64,000 nucleotides of DNA. Source: Mycobacterium sp. AZCC_0083 (GTDB lineage: Bacteria > Actinomycetota > Actinomycetes > Mycobacteriales > Mycobacteriaceae). The notes beneath the pieces were generated by a model that worked only from the letters and a program-made list of their open reading frames with translations, did no database searches and was not told the origin of the DNA. A program made the translations under genes and the position numbers. Position 1 is the first letter of the stretch. Each line of letters starts with the position of its first letter. The stretch is taken from positions 445,451-509,450 of the forward strand of contig NZ_JACHGP010000004.1 of NCBI RefSeq assembly GCF_014202335.1. Direction: 5' to 3'. Positions 1 to 7,906 of this stretch are shown in pieces.

Positions 1-95
1 CTGCCGGCGGCGTGCTGCTGCGTCCGTTCGCTCGCCTGATCGCCTCCACCGGTGACAGCGTCACCACCTACGGCGAACCGTGGAACATGAACTAA
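1..95 (+). CDS. MspA-family outer-membrane porin, 3' end only
   Basis: Only the last 30 codons are in the window, read in frame 3 and ending at TAA (93-95). The peptide ends RPFARLIASTGDSVTTYGEP followed by WNMN. As I remember it, this is the C-terminus of the mature M. smegmatis MspA family (MspA/B/C/D), the octameric porins through which small hydrophilic solutes cross the mycomembrane. Family assignment is firm; which paralogue it is cannot be told from the tail. A position next to mscL would fit an MspC-type copy. Slow growers such as M. tuberculosis lack this family, so the fragment points to a rapid grower. Confidence 0.9.
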   Translation, partial: AGGVLLRPFARLIASTGDSVTTYGEPWNMN

Positions 96-114
96 CTCCC
101 CGGTTCACAACGCA

Positions 115-144
115 AACAGCCCCTGGCTTCGGCCGGGGGCTGTT
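115..144. terminator. Bidirectional intrinsic terminator between porin gene and mscL
   Basis: A 13-bp stem (115-127 with 132-144, one G-U pair) is closed by a TTCG tetraloop. It lies between the convergent stops at 95 and 161. There is no long T tract, as is usual in mycobacteria. It can serve both genes. Confidence 0.75.
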
Positions 145-160
145 CGCGTTCTGGGACGGC

Positions 161-613
161 CTACTCTTTGTCGGCGCTGGTGGTCTCGGCAGTGTCGGGG
201 CTGGGCCCGGTGCCGGGCCCGGTCACGTGCTTGCCGCTGCCGCCGTCGGACAGCAGATTGCGGATCTCGGTCAGCAGGCTCAGCTCGGTGTCCTGAGCCT
301 GCTCCACCTCGCCCTTCTTGCGGAGCCGGTTGTAGGGCACCACGACGAAGAAGTAGACCACCGCCGCGACGAGGACGAAGTTGATGGCCGCCGTCAGCAG
401 GACGTTGAGATCGATGGTCTGTCCGCCGCCGATGCCGATCTTCAGGATGCCGTAGTTCTTGTCGCCGCCCGCGCCGATGCGGTCGATCAACGGCTGGATG
501 ATGCTTTCGGAGAACTTGGTGACGAGCGCGGTGAACGCAGTACCGATGACGACCGCGACCGAGAGGTCGACGATGTTGCCGCGAGCGAGAAACTCCTTGA
601 AGCCCTTCAACAC
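161..613 (-). CDS. mscL: Large-conductance mechanosensitive channel MscL
   Basis: 150 residues, the normal MscL length. The protein opens with [20 protein letters not shown], the amphipathic N-terminal helix plus TM1, and has a second hydrophobic helix near residues 70-95 followed by a charged cytoplasmic helix ([12 protein letters not shown]). It forms a homopentameric inner-membrane pore that opens under membrane tension to release osmolytes during hypo-osmotic shock. The start is GTG at 613 with AAGGGA 8 nt upstream. It matches Rv0985c in the M. tuberculosis order. A second, MscS-type channel gene lies at 17493-18386. Confidence 0.95.
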   Translation of the reverse strand: MLKGFKEFLARGNIVDLSVAVVIGTAFTALVTKFSESIIQPLIDRIGAGGDKNYGILKIGIGGGQTIDLNVLLTAAINFVLVAAVVYFFVVVPYNRLRKKGEVEQAQDTELSLLTEIRNLLSDGGSGKHVTGPGTGPSPDTAETTSADKE

Positions 614-745
614 GTGCGGATCCCTTCCATGCGTGACGGGTGGTTGTCCAGATGTGCCACGTTATCGCTGCTGACGCTGCGGATGCCGGAACGCGGTGCT
701 AGCTTCTTGGAATCCGTTCACGTGTAGAGGATTTGGAGCGAACGA

Positions 746-952
746 GTGTCGATGCGGTTGCTGGTGCCCGTTGCGATGGTGCTGATCGGCCTTGCCGGAT
801 TGGCTGGAGGCACGGCAGGAGCTCAGCCGACAACCCCGGCGCCTGCGCCACCGGGGTCGACATCCGACGAACTGGCCGACATGGTGATGGATGCGATTCA
901 ACCCGGATCCGGTGCGCCGACCACCACACCCGTTGCGCCGCCTCCGCATTGA
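746..952 (+). CDS. Small secreted Pro/Thr-rich protein of unknown function
   Basis: 68 residues, start GTG 746 with GGAG 7 nt upstream; an alternative ATG is at 752. Residues 3-26 form a Sec-type signal peptide (MRLLVPVAMVLIGLAGLAGG then AGA), with likely cleavage before QPT. The mature part is only about 40 residues, rich in Pro, Thr and Ala, and ends PPPH. No domain is recognisable. It is divergent from mscL and converges with the SAF-domain gene, whose stop lies 3 nt away. Coding potential rests on the signal peptide and ribosome-binding site; an overlapping reading frame starting at 733 looks non-coding. Confidence 0.55.
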   Translation: MSMRLLVPVAMVLIGLAGLAGGTAGAQPTTPAPAPPGSTSDELADMVMDAIQPGSGAPTTTPVAPPPH

Positions 953-955
953 CGC

Positions 956-1618
956 TCAGTGCAGGGTGAGCGTGACGGCCTGGGTCAGCGACGCGCCCGC
1001 CACCTCGTTCGCCGTGTGAGCGGGCAGGGCCACCAGCACCAGCCTGTCGTCGCCCCTTCCGGGTGAGGTGACCTCCTCGGAGACCAGGACGACGACGGCG
1101 TCCGTGGCCACCACACGGGGCTCATCGACGGAGCCGCCGGGTGCGGCGGAATCGGCGGCCAGCACGTCCACCACGTCTCCTGGACGAATGAGGTCGAGGA
1201 GGGCGGCGTCGGCCAGACGTAGCGGCACCACCCGCGCGTCCGGTCCTGCGGTGGCCTCCGCGAGTCGCGGGCTGAGCAGTCTGACGTCGGTGAGCACTTC
1301 CCCGCGGCGTGCCGGGCCGGCCAGGGTCGACCCGAGGAGCGCGGCCGGGTCGGCTTGAGAACCGTCGGGAATGGTTGTCCTCGAACGTGATTCGATGCGA
1401 AGGTCGGCCGCGGTGAGCTCCACGCCCGGCGCGACGTCGTGCGCGAAGACGACGACGTCGGCGCGGCCGTCGGCGGGGTCGGGGCGCAGCGCCGCCGCTC
1501 CAGCAAGTACGACGAGTGCACCCGCGGTCACCCTTCGGGCCGCGGCGGTCCTAGTCCAGTCCGGTCGGAGTGCCTGCGTCAGCCGGCTCAGCGGTGACGG
1601 ATTGAGTGCTTCCCCCAT
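956..1618 (-). CDS. SAF-domain (CpaB/RcpC-like) membrane protein, Rv0990c homologue
   Basis: 220 residues. One hydrophobic segment (about 27-45) is followed by an SAF/CpaB-like beta-clip region (VFAHDVAPGVELTAADLRIE) and a C-terminal part with RPGDVVDVLAA. SAF domains are found in Flp pilus assembly proteins CpaB/RcpC and in antifreeze-like and sugar-acid enzymes. Here no tad/flp pilus genes are nearby, so a pilus role is not supported. It lies in the Rv0990c position upstream of the Ruc chaperone gene. Start ATG 1618. The domain call is from pattern memory; the function is unknown. Confidence 0.7.
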   Translation of the reverse strand: MGEALNPSPLSRLTQALRPDWTRTAAARRVTAGALVVLAGAAALRPDPADGRADVVVFAHDVAPGVELTAADLRIESRSRTTIPDGSQADPAALLGSTLAGPARRGEVLTDVRLLSPRLAEATAGPDARVVPLRLADAALLDLIRPGDVVDVLAADSAAPGGSVDEPRVVATDAVVVLVSEEVTSPGRGDDRLVLVALPAHTANEVAGASLTQAVTLTLH

Positions 1619-1686
1619 GCGCCAACGTTAGGTGGCAGCGACGGGTTTCCAACCCCGGCGACGGCCGGGCCTGTGGATAACTTCGT

Positions 1687-2088
1687 TTAAGAGCTGGCAG
1701 CGGCGGGGGCGGAGGAGCTGCTGCTCGAACTCGAGCTCTTGCCGTCCGACGAACCGGAGCTCGACGAGCTCGAGCTGGACGAGGAGTCGGAGCTGCCCGA
1801 CGAGGACGACGCACCAGAGGAGGAGGACGAGTCGGAGGACGATGACGAGCCCGTCGACTCGCTGCTCTTGGCCGACCCGCTGGACGCGCTGCCGGACGCA
1901 CTCTTGGCACTTTCGCGGCTGTCGTTGCGATAGAAGCCGCTGCCCTTGAACACCACGCCCACCGAGCCGAACAGCTTGCGCAGCCGGCCGGAGCACACTG
2001 GGCACGTGGTCAGCGCATCTTCGCTGAAAGCCTGTACCGCGTCGAACCGGTTGTCGCACTCGGTACACGCGTAGGAATAGGTCGGCAC
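1687..2088 (-). CDS. ruc: FmdB-type zinc-ribbon protein with Ser-rich disordered tail (Ruc-like chaperone, Rv0991c homologue)
   Basis: 133 residues. An N-terminal zinc ribbon (PTYSYACTECDNRF and TTCPVCSGRL, two CxxC pairs at about residues 8-38) is followed by KGSGFYRND and then some 80 residues composed mostly of Ser with Gly, Asp and Lys. M. tuberculosis Rv0991c (Ruc) is reported to be a redox-regulated chaperone: oxidation of the zinc-binding Cys residues activates it and it works with Hsp70. The Ser tail here looks longer than in M. tuberculosis (about 110 aa in all). Start is GTG 2088 with GGAGG 5 nt upstream, chosen because PTYSYAC begins the domain; the open frame extends upstream to 2259 without similarity. 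Confidence 0.85.
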   Translation of the reverse strand: MPTYSYACTECDNRFDAVQAFSEDALTTCPVCSGRLRKLFGSVGVVFKGSGFYRNDSRESAKSASGSASSGSAKSSESTGSSSSSDSSSSSGASSSSGSSDSSSSSSSSSSGSSDGKSSSSSSSSSAPAAASS

Positions 2089-2150
2089 GAAAACCTCCGA
2101 GACAGTCAAACTTGTTAGCACTCTACCGGCGCAAGTGCTAGAACCGAAAT

Positions 2151-2846
2151 GTGGGCCGCGCCATTCCCGTTCTAGTCCTGGTCGTGGCGGTCGGCGTCGC
2201 CGTGGCCGCCTGGCTCCACTTCCGCGCCGAGACGATCGTAGCGGTGCCACCCGGTGCACCGCCTTCCCAGGGCTCGATCGGATACGAGCAGGTCAGGGCG
2301 GACCTCCAGCGGCTGCCGGTGAAGGGGTGGGATCGGCGCCGCGACTTCACCAGAAATCGGTTCGGCGAAGCGTGGAGTGACGACGTCGACGTCGAGCTCG
2401 GCCGCAACGGCTGCAACACCCGCGACGACGTGCTGGTCCGCGATCTCGCCGACGTCGCCATGCGGCCCGGCACCTGCTTCGTACAGCGCGGCACGCTCCA
2501 CGACCCCTACCGCGGCGAGACGATCGCCTTCGTCCGCGGGCCCGCAACGTCGGACACCGTGCAGATCGACCACGTCGTGTCGCTGGCCGACGCTTGGTAC
2601 AAGGGTGCCCGCGACTGGGATGACGAGCGGCGCCGCGACTTCGCCAACGATCCGCGCAATCTCCTGGCCGTGAGCGCAAAGGGCAACTTCGACAAGGCAT
2701 TTCGCGACGCCGCGAGTTGGCTGCCACCCAACGTGGGGTTCCGCTGCGAGTTCGTCGCGCGCCAGGTGGAGGTCAAGACGGACTACGGGCTGTGGGTCTC
2801 GGACAAGGAGGAGCGGGCCATGGCCGAGGTGCTCGCCGGCTGTTAG
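2151..2846 (+). CDS. Exported HNH endonuclease-domain protein (GmrSD/DUF1524 type)
   Basis: 231 residues. An N-terminal hydrophobic segment (about 4-22) suggests a signal anchor. The C-terminal half carries the DUF1524-type His-Asn-His signature: QIDHVVSLADAWYKGA (residues 143-158), then DPRNLLAVSAKGNFDKA with the Asn and Lys of the fold. Two Cys residues (C87, C108) may form a disulfide outside the membrane. Such secreted HNH proteins are common in actinobacteria. Whether they degrade extracellular DNA is not shown. Start GTG 2151; the stop overlaps the convergent cycloligase gene by 4 nt. Confidence 0.75.
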   Translation: MGRAIPVLVLVVAVGVAVAAWLHFRAETIVAVPPGAPPSQGSIGYEQVRADLQRLPVKGWDRRRDFTRNRFGEAWSDDVDVELGRNGCNTRDDVLVRDLADVAMRPGTCFVQRGTLHDPYRGETIAFVRGPATSDTVQIDHVVSLADAWYKGARDWDDERRRDFANDPRNLLAVSAKGNFDKAFRDAASWLPPNVGFRCEFVARQVEVKTDYGLWVSDKEERAMAEVLAGC

Positions 2847-3442
2847 TCGGGCGGCCGGAGCGCGACGAGTCCCTGGCCTGGCGTCAGCGCGTCCGTCATC
2901 GGCACGTCGTGATCGGCACCGGGCAACCAGTCCACCAACTCGTCGTCACGGACCACCGCGATCAATCGCGCCGCCGGATCGGCGTAGCTCAGCGACCGGT
3001 CGTAGAAGCCGGCACCACGGCCGAGTCGCACGCCTGCGAGGTCCACCGCAAGAGCCGGAACCAAGACCACCGACGCGGCGGCGATCGCGTCGACACCCAG
3101 CCATGGTGGCTCCGGTTCGCGCAGCCCGAAGCGAGCGTCGACCAGATCACCGGCGCGGTATTCGCCCCATTCCAGCGGCAGAGGGGTGCCCGTCTCGTCC
3201 TCGAGGGCGACGGGTAGCAGAACCCGCACGCCGAGCCCGGCCAGCGCATCGAGCATCGCCGGCGAACCGGGTTCAGAACCCACCGGAACGTATGCGCAGA
3301 CGGTGTCTCCTGCGCCCACCAGGGCGGGCAGGTGTCCGGCAAGCGCGTCGGCCTCGGCCCGTCGTTGCTCGGGCGAAGTCAGGCGACGGGCCCGCAGCAC
3401 CACTGCCCGCACTTCGGCCTTCGTCATCCGCTCCACGAACAC
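2843..3442 (-). CDS. 5-formyltetrahydrofolate cyclo-ligase
   Basis: 199 residues. The enzyme (MTHFS, EC 6.3.3.2) converts 5-formyl-THF to 5,10-methenyl-THF with ATP, recycling an inhibitory storage folate. Seen: an N-terminal basic helix (RARRLTSPEQRRAEADALAG), VLLPVALEDETGTPLPLEW in mid-protein, and the nucleotide-loop signature VRLGRGAGFYDRSL near residue 136. The start is uncertain: GTG 3442 or ATG 3427. It occupies the Rv0992c position, divergent from galU. Confidence 0.9.
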   Translation of the reverse strand: MFVERMTKAEVRAVVLRARRLTSPEQRRAEADALAGHLPALVGAGDTVCAYVPVGSEPGSPAMLDALAGLGVRVLLPVALEDETGTPLPLEWGEYRAGDLVDARFGLREPEPPWLGVDAIAAASVVLVPALAVDLAGVRLGRGAGFYDRSLSYADPAARLIAVVRDDELVDWLPGADHDVPMTDALTPGQGLVALRPPD

Positions 3443-3512
3443 ACCATGACATCCGACCGACCGACCTTTTGTGACTTGCCAGGCTCGGGAGGTCGCAAAC
3501 CGGGGATGACGT

Positions 3513-3525
3513 TATGGTGTGAACG
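3513..3525 (+). promoter_or_regulatory. Leaderless promoter of galU
   Basis: A TATGGT box (3513-3518) lies 7 nt before the ATG at 3526. In mycobacteria a TANNNT -10 element at this distance places transcription initiation at the A of the start codon. No Shine-Dalgarno sequence is present upstream, which agrees with leaderless initiation. Confidence 0.55.
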
Positions 3526-4440
3526 ATGACGACACGGGCCGAGGTGCCGATTCCGCGCACGGCGGTCGTTCCCGCTGCCGGTCTGGGGACGCGATTCCTG
3601 CCAGCCACCAAGACGGTGCCCAAGGAGTTGCTTCCGGTCGTCGACACGCCTGGAATCGAGTTGGTGGCCGCTGAAGCGGCCGAGGCCGGCGGCGAACGCC
3701 TGATCATCATCACCTCGGAGGGCAAGGACGGGGTGGTCGCGCACTTCGTCCAGGACCTCATCCTCGAGGGCACGCTGGAAGCCCGCGGCAAGCACGTGAT
3801 GCTGGAGAAGGTGCGCCGGGCGTCCGCGCTGATCAAGGTCGAGTCCGTCGTGCAGAAGGAGCCGCTCGGGCTCGGTCATGCCATCGGGTGCGTCGAGGAA
3901 AAGCTGCTGCCCGACGAGGACGCGATCGCGGTGCTGCTGCCCGACGACCTGGTCCTGCCGACGGGCGTCCTGGAGACGATGTCGAAGGTGCGCGCCAAGC
4001 GCGGCGGCTCGGTGCTGTGCGCCATCGAGGTGCCGCCCGAGGAGATCAGTGCCTACGGCGTTTTCGACGTCGAGGTGGTGCCCGACGCCGCGAATCCGAA
4101 CGTGCTGCGCGTCAAGGGCATGGTGGAGAAGCCGAAGGCCGAGGACGCCCCGTCGCCCTACGCCGCCGCTGGCCGGTACGTGCTGGATCGTGCGATCTTC
4201 GATGCCCTGCGACGGGTGAAGCCCGGCGTCGGAGGCGAGATTCAGCTGACCGACGCCATCGCTCTGCTGATCGAAGAGGGCCATCCGGTCCACGTCGTGG
4301 TGCATCGCGGTCGCCGACACGACCTAGGAAATCCCGGCGGCTACCTCAAGGCTGCGGTTGACTTTGCGTTGGAACGCGACGACTACGGACCGGAGCTACG
4401 GCGCTGGCTGGTCGAGCGATTGGGCCTGGGCGAACACTAA
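3526..4440 (+). CDS. galU: UTP-glucose-1-phosphate uridylyltransferase GalU
   Basis: 304 residues, normal for bacterial GalU. It makes UDP-glucose from UTP and glucose-1-phosphate, the precursor for trehalose, glucan and cell-envelope sugars. Seen: the nucleotide-binding start VVPAAGLGTRFLPATKTVPK (residues 12-31), VQKEPLGLGHAIGC (uridine-binding loop), VLLPDDLVLP with the metal-binding Asp, and VEKPKAEDAPS. It is first in a plus-strand run galU-moeA/glp-rimJ-glpR, conserved across Corynebacteriales. Start ATG 3526, apparently leaderless. Confidence 0.95.
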   Translation: MTTRAEVPIPRTAVVPAAGLGTRFLPATKTVPKELLPVVDTPGIELVAAEAAEAGGERLIIITSEGKDGVVAHFVQDLILEGTLEARGKHVMLEKVRRASALIKVESVVQKEPLGLGHAIGCVEEKLLPDEDAIAVLLPDDLVLPTGVLETMSKVRAKRGGSVLCAIEVPPEEISAYGVFDVEVVPDAANPNVLRVKGMVEKPKAEDAPSPYAAAGRYVLDRAIFDALRRVKPGVGGEIQLTDAIALLIEEGHPVHVVVHRGRRHDLGNPGGYLKAAVDFALERDDYGPELRRWLVERLGLGEH

Positions 4441-4480
4441 AGAGTGCGCCGCGGGCCATGGCACTGCAGAAAGGCGCACT

Positions 4481-5740
4481 GTGCGGTCGGTCGAGGAGCA
4501 GCAGGCTAAGGTAGCCGCCGCTGCAGTAGCGCCAAGGCCGGTGCGGGTGGCCATTGCCGAAGCGCAGGGTCTGATGTGCGCCGAGGAAGTCGTCACCGAA
4601 CGACCGCTCCCCGGCTTCGACCAGGCCGCCATCGACGGGTATGCCGTGCGCAGCGTCGACGTGCTCGGCGTCGATCCGGGTGATGACGCCGACGAAGACG
4701 GTGACCGCGAGGTCAGCCTTCCCGTGATGGGCGTGATCGAGGCGGGCACACGCACCCCCAGTCGCCTGCAACCACGCCAGGCCGCCCGCGTTCAGACGGG
4801 CGCCCCGATGCCGACGCTGGCCGACGCGGTGTTGCCGCTGCGTTGGACCGACGGCGGGGAGTCGCGGGTGCGGGTGCTGCGCAGCGTGCGGTCGGGTGCC
4901 TACGTCCGGCGCACCGGTGACGACGTCCAACCCGGTGACGTCGCGGTGCGGGCAGGCACGATCATCGGCGCGGCCCAGGTGGGCCTGCTCGCGGCGGTCG
5001 GCAGGGAACGGGTGTTGGTGCATCCGCGACCGCGGCTGTCGGTGATGTGCGTCGGCGGGGAGCTCGTCGACATCTCGCGCACGCCAGGCAATGGGCAGGT
5101 CTATGACGTCAACTCCTATGCGCTGGCGGCGGCGGGCCGCGATGCGGGCGCCGAGGTGAACCGCGTCGGGATCGTCGACACCGAATCCAAGGAACTGCGT
5201 GACGTCGTCGAGGGTCAACTCAGCCGCGCCGAGGTGGTCGTAATCGCCGGCGGCGTCGGCGGGGCGGCGGCCGAGAGCGTGCGTGCGGTGCTGTCCGAAC
5301 TGGGGGAGATGGAGGTCGCCCGGATCGCGATGCACCCGGGTTCGGTGCAGGGTTTCGGTCAGCTGGGCCGCGAGGGCGTGCCGGTATTCCTGTTGCCCGC
5401 CAACCCGGTCAGTGCGCTGGTGGTGTTCGAGATCATGGTGCGGCCACTGATCCGGATGTCGCTGGGCAAGCGGCAGCCCTTGCGGCGTGTCGTGCAGGCC
5501 CGAACCTTGTCGCCGATCTCGTCGGTCGCGGGCCGCAAGGGATACCTGCGCGGGCAGTTGATGCGCGATCAGGACACCGGCGAGTACCTGGTGCAGGCCC
5601 TTGGCGGCGCGCCAGGTGCGTCGTCGCATCTGCTCGCCACGCTTGCCGAGGCGAACTGTCTGGTGACCGTCCCGAGCGAGGCCGAGCAGGTCCGCACCGG
5701 CGAGATCGTCGACGTGGCCTTCTTGGCGCAACGCGGTTGA
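4481..5740 (+). CDS. moeA: MoeA/gephyrin-like protein (MoeA1; Glp homologue)
   Basis: 419 residues. Start GTG 4481 (VRSVEEQQAKV), matching the M. tuberculosis MoeA1 N-terminus; the frame stays open upstream to 4358 over galU. Seen: PLPGFDQAAIDGYAVRSVD (MoeA domain II), VQTGAPMPTLADAV, and in the MoCF domain VMCVGGELVDISRTPGNGQV, GGVGGAAAESV and LPANPVSALVVFEI. MoeA inserts molybdate into molybdopterin. In Corynebacterium glutamicum, however, the paralogue in this locus (Glp) was reported as a gephyrin-like cell-division scaffold that binds FtsZ and a membrane receptor (GlpR) encoded in the same operon. The gene order here is the same, so a divisome role is a real alternative. Confidence 0.85.
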   Translation: MRSVEEQQAKVAAAAVAPRPVRVAIAEAQGLMCAEEVVTERPLPGFDQAAIDGYAVRSVDVLGVDPGDDADEDGDREVSLPVMGVIEAGTRTPSRLQPRQAARVQTGAPMPTLADAVLPLRWTDGGESRVRVLRSVRSGAYVRRTGDDVQPGDVAVRAGTIIGAAQVGLLAAVGRERVLVHPRPRLSVMCVGGELVDISRTPGNGQVYDVNSYALAAAGRDAGAEVNRVGIVDTESKELRDVVEGQLSRAEVVVIAGGVGGAAAESVRAVLSELGEMEVARIAMHPGSVQGFGQLGREGVPVFLLPANPVSALVVFEIMVRPLIRMSLGKRQPLRRVVQARTLSPISSVAGRKGYLRGQLMRDQDTGEYLVQALGGAPGASSHLLATLAEANCLVTVPSEAEQVRTGEIVDVAFLAQRG

Positions 5741-5774
5741 GAAGCGTCGTGGCTGATCGACGGGGCGCGGCGGC

Positions 5775-6428
5775 GTGAGCTTCCTGCGTTCGTCATCCGT
5801 CCATCCGGGTTGGCCGAAGCCGATTGGACCGTTGCGGGTGCCCGCCGGGTTGGTGCGGCTGCGTCCGGTGCGGTTGCGGGACGGCTCGCACTGGAGTCGC
5901 CTGCGGCTGACCGACCGGGAACACCTCGAACCGTGGGAGCCTGTCGCCGAAGTGAATTGGGAAGTGCGCCATGCGCTTTCGTCGTGGCCGTCGATCTGTT
6001 CGGGCTTGCGTGCCGAGGGGCGCCGCGGTCGCATGTTGCCCTACGCGATCGAGCTCGACGGCGAGTTCTGCGGTCAGCTCACCATCGGCAACGTCACTCA
6101 CGGGGCGCTGCGCTCGGCGTGGATCGGCTACTGGGTGGCCAAGGCGGTGACCGGAGGTGGAGTGGCGACGGCGGCACTTGCGTTGGGCGTCGACCATGGG
6201 CTGGGACCGGTAATGCTGCACCGGATCGAGGCGACGGTGCGGCCCGAGAACGCCGCGAGCCGGGCAGTGCTCGCCAAGGTCGGCTTCCGCGAAGAGGGGT
6301 TGCTGAAGCGGTACCTCGAGGTGGACGGAGCGTGGCGGGATCACCTTCTGGTGGCGATCACGATCGAGGAGCTCGAGGGCTCGGCAACGTCGCGGTTGAT
6401 CCGCACGGGCCGGGCGAATTGGTCGTGA
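5775..6428 (+). CDS. rimJ: GNAT-family N-acetyltransferase, RimJ-like
   Basis: 217 residues with a GNAT fold of the RimJ/RimL type. Seen: RLRPVRLRDGSHWSRLRLTD, ALRSAWIGYWVAKAVTGGGV (acetyl-CoA pyrophosphate-binding region) and VRPENAASRAVLAKVGFREE with LLKRYLEVDGAWRDH, the classic C-terminal block. RimJ-type enzymes acetylate protein N-termini; the substrate here is unknown. It lies between moeA and the glpR homologue as in Rv0994-Rv0996. Start GTG 5775, 34 nt after the moeA stop. Confidence 0.88.
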   Translation: MSFLRSSSVHPGWPKPIGPLRVPAGLVRLRPVRLRDGSHWSRLRLTDREHLEPWEPVAEVNWEVRHALSSWPSICSGLRAEGRRGRMLPYAIELDGEFCGQLTIGNVTHGALRSAWIGYWVAKAVTGGGVATAALALGVDHGLGPVMLHRIEATVRPENAASRAVLAKVGFREEGLLKRYLEVDGAWRDHLLVAITIEELEGSATSRLIRTGRANWS

Positions 6429-6472
6429 TGGATGTTGCAGATGTGACATGTGGGGCTAATGTGCTTGAAAGA

Positions 6473-6498
6473 GGTGAATTACAGGTGTGTAATTGACC
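6473..6498. promoter_or_regulatory. Near-perfect inverted repeat upstream of the glpR homologue
   Basis: GGTGAATTAC (6473-6482) and GTAATTGACC (6489-6498) are 10-bp arms with one mismatch around a 6-nt spacer. It sits 64 nt before the ATG at 6563 in an A+T-rich patch between rimJ and the glpR homologue, and is probably an operator. The regulator is not identified. Confidence 0.45.
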
Positions 6499-6562
6499 TC
6501 GGCGCGTCGCCCCCGGGTGCGCTGGTCACAGACCTAGCCTGAAGGGGAAAGGAGCCGGCTAC

Positions 6563-7660
6563 ATGCCAAGCATCCCCCAATCACTCCTGTGGATCTCACT
6601 CGTGGTGCTCTGGCTCTTCGTGCTCGTTCCGATGTTGATCAGCAAGCGGGACACCGTACGTCGTACCAGTGACGTGGCCCTGGCCACCCGCGTGCTCAAC
6701 ACCGGACGCGGCGCCAGGCTGCTGCGCCGCCGCAGCGGACCTGCCGCAGGCCATTACAGCGATCCCGACTGGCGGCCGTCCGAGGACCTCGTGGACGACG
6801 GCGTCGACGACCACGAAGAGGACGACCACCACGACGCGCCATCACGGCGGCCCGTCGTGCAGGCCGCTGCCGCGGTGTCGACCGAACCCGACTACCTCGA
6901 CGTCGACGTCGTCGAGATGGACTCGGGCGCACTGCCGGTCGGAGCCTCCGCCGCGCAGGCGCAACTGCCGCTGGACTACGACGACAACACGCAGACCTTC
7001 TCGGTCGAGGATCTCTCCGAGGTCGACGAGGTCGACGAGGTCGATGAGGTCGATGAGGTCGACGAGGTCGATGAGGTCGAAGCCGAGCCTGAGGCTGCGT
7101 CCGACGAGTCCACGGATGTGTTCGAGTCCCTCGACGACGGCACCGACCACGACTACGAGTACGTCGACGACTCCTCGGGCCTGGAGGCGCCGTCGGACAC
7201 CGACCTTCACGTCGCCGACTCCATCTCGGAGGCGCGGCGCAAGCGCTACGAGTCCAAGACGGCCGCCGCCGTGAGCGCGCGAAAGTACAAGTTCCGCAAG
7301 CGGATGCTGATGGTGATGGGTGTGTTGTCGGTGGCTACGGCCGCCACCGCGTTCCTGGTGTCGCCGACGTTCTGGTGGGCGTGTGGCTCCGTCGGTGCGG
7401 TGACCATCCTCTACCTGGGGTACCTCCGTCGCCAGACCCGCATCGAGGAGCAGGTGCGGCGCCGTCGCGCACAGCGGATGGCGCGGTCGCGGCTCGGCGT
7501 CGAGAGCACCCAGGATCCCGAGTTCGACGTCGTGCCATCGCGGCTGCGTCGTCCCGGCGCCGTGGTGCTGGAGATCGACGACGAGGATCCGATCTTCGAG
7601 CACCTCGAATACGCTCCGTTCGCCGCTGACTACGACTTACCGCGCGCCGCGGGCGAGTAG
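6563..7660 (+). CDS. glpR: Membrane protein homologous to Rv0996; probable gephyrin-like receptor GlpR
   Basis: 365 residues. An N-terminal TM helix (about 6-23, SLLWISLVVLWLFVLVPMLI) is followed by a basic stretch, then a long acidic disordered linker (about 80-220) containing a run of E-V-D repeats. Two more TM helices follow (about 251-288) and a basic C-terminal cytoplasmic part. The position after galU-moeA-rimJ matches the C. glutamicum glp-glpR operon, where GlpR anchors Glp at the septum. The same role is inferred here from context and architecture, not from residue-level evidence. Start ATG 6563 with GGGGAAAGGAG upstream. Confidence 0.75.
   Translation: MPSIPQSLLWISLVVLWLFVLVPMLISKRDTVRRTSDVALATRVLNTGRGARLLRRRSGPAAGHYSDPDWRPSEDLVDDGVDDHEEDDHHDAPSRRPVVQAAAAVSTEPDYLDVDVVEMDSGALPVGASAAQAQLPLDYDDNTQTFSVEDLSEVDEVDEVDEVDEVDEVDEVEAEPEAASDESTDVFESLDDGTDHDYEYVDDSSGLEAPSDTDLHVADSISEARRKRYESKTAAAVSARKYKFRKRMLMVMGVLSVATAATAFLVSPTFWWACGSVGAVTILYLGYLRRQTRIEEQVRRRRAQRMARSRLGVESTQDPEFDVVPSRLRRPGAVVLEIDDEDPIFEHLEYAPFAADYDLPRAAGE
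7019..7080 (+). repeat. 9-nt in-frame tandem repeat encoding Glu-Val-Asp
   Basis: Six complete units GAGGTCGA(C/T) plus an 8-nt partial unit run without interruption from 7019 to 7080. They encode (EVD)n in the acidic linker of the glpR homologue. The near-identical units make slippage-driven length variation likely. Confidence 0.9.
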
Positions 7661-7716
7661 CTCGCTGGGGTTTTCGACCTCGGCGGGGTGACTGGTAACC
7701 TGTGCTTCCGGTACAA

Positions 7717-7792
7717 GGGGCTATAGCGCAGTTGGTAGCGCGTCTCGTTCGCATCGAGAAGGTCGGGAGTTCGATTCTCCCTAGCTCCACCA
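7717..7792 (+). tRNA. tRNA-Ala (anticodon CGC)
   Basis: A complete cloverleaf: acceptor GGGGCTA/TAGCTCC with the alanine identity pair G3:U70, D stem GCGC/GCGC, anticodon stem TCTCG/CGAGA with loop TTCGCAT (anticodon CGC at 7750-7752), T arm GGGAG-TTCGATT-CTCCC, and encoded CCA at 7790-7792. The accessory block at 7.9-26.9 kb follows directly. Confidence 0.97.
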
Positions 7793-7906
7793 CATTTCAG
7801 CAGGTCAGGGCCCGTTGCGATAGGCCTGCGCCCGCGCTCTGCCCCGTCGGGGGTGGCTCTCGTGCAACGGATGCCCGCCAGCGGAGAATCGGGGGGGACC
7901 ATGACG

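Noticed and set aside
4346..6034. 562-residue open frame antisense to moeA and rimJ
   Set aside because: Composition is His/Arg/Gln-rich as expected from reading GC-rich genes backward; moeA and rimJ on the other strand are clear.
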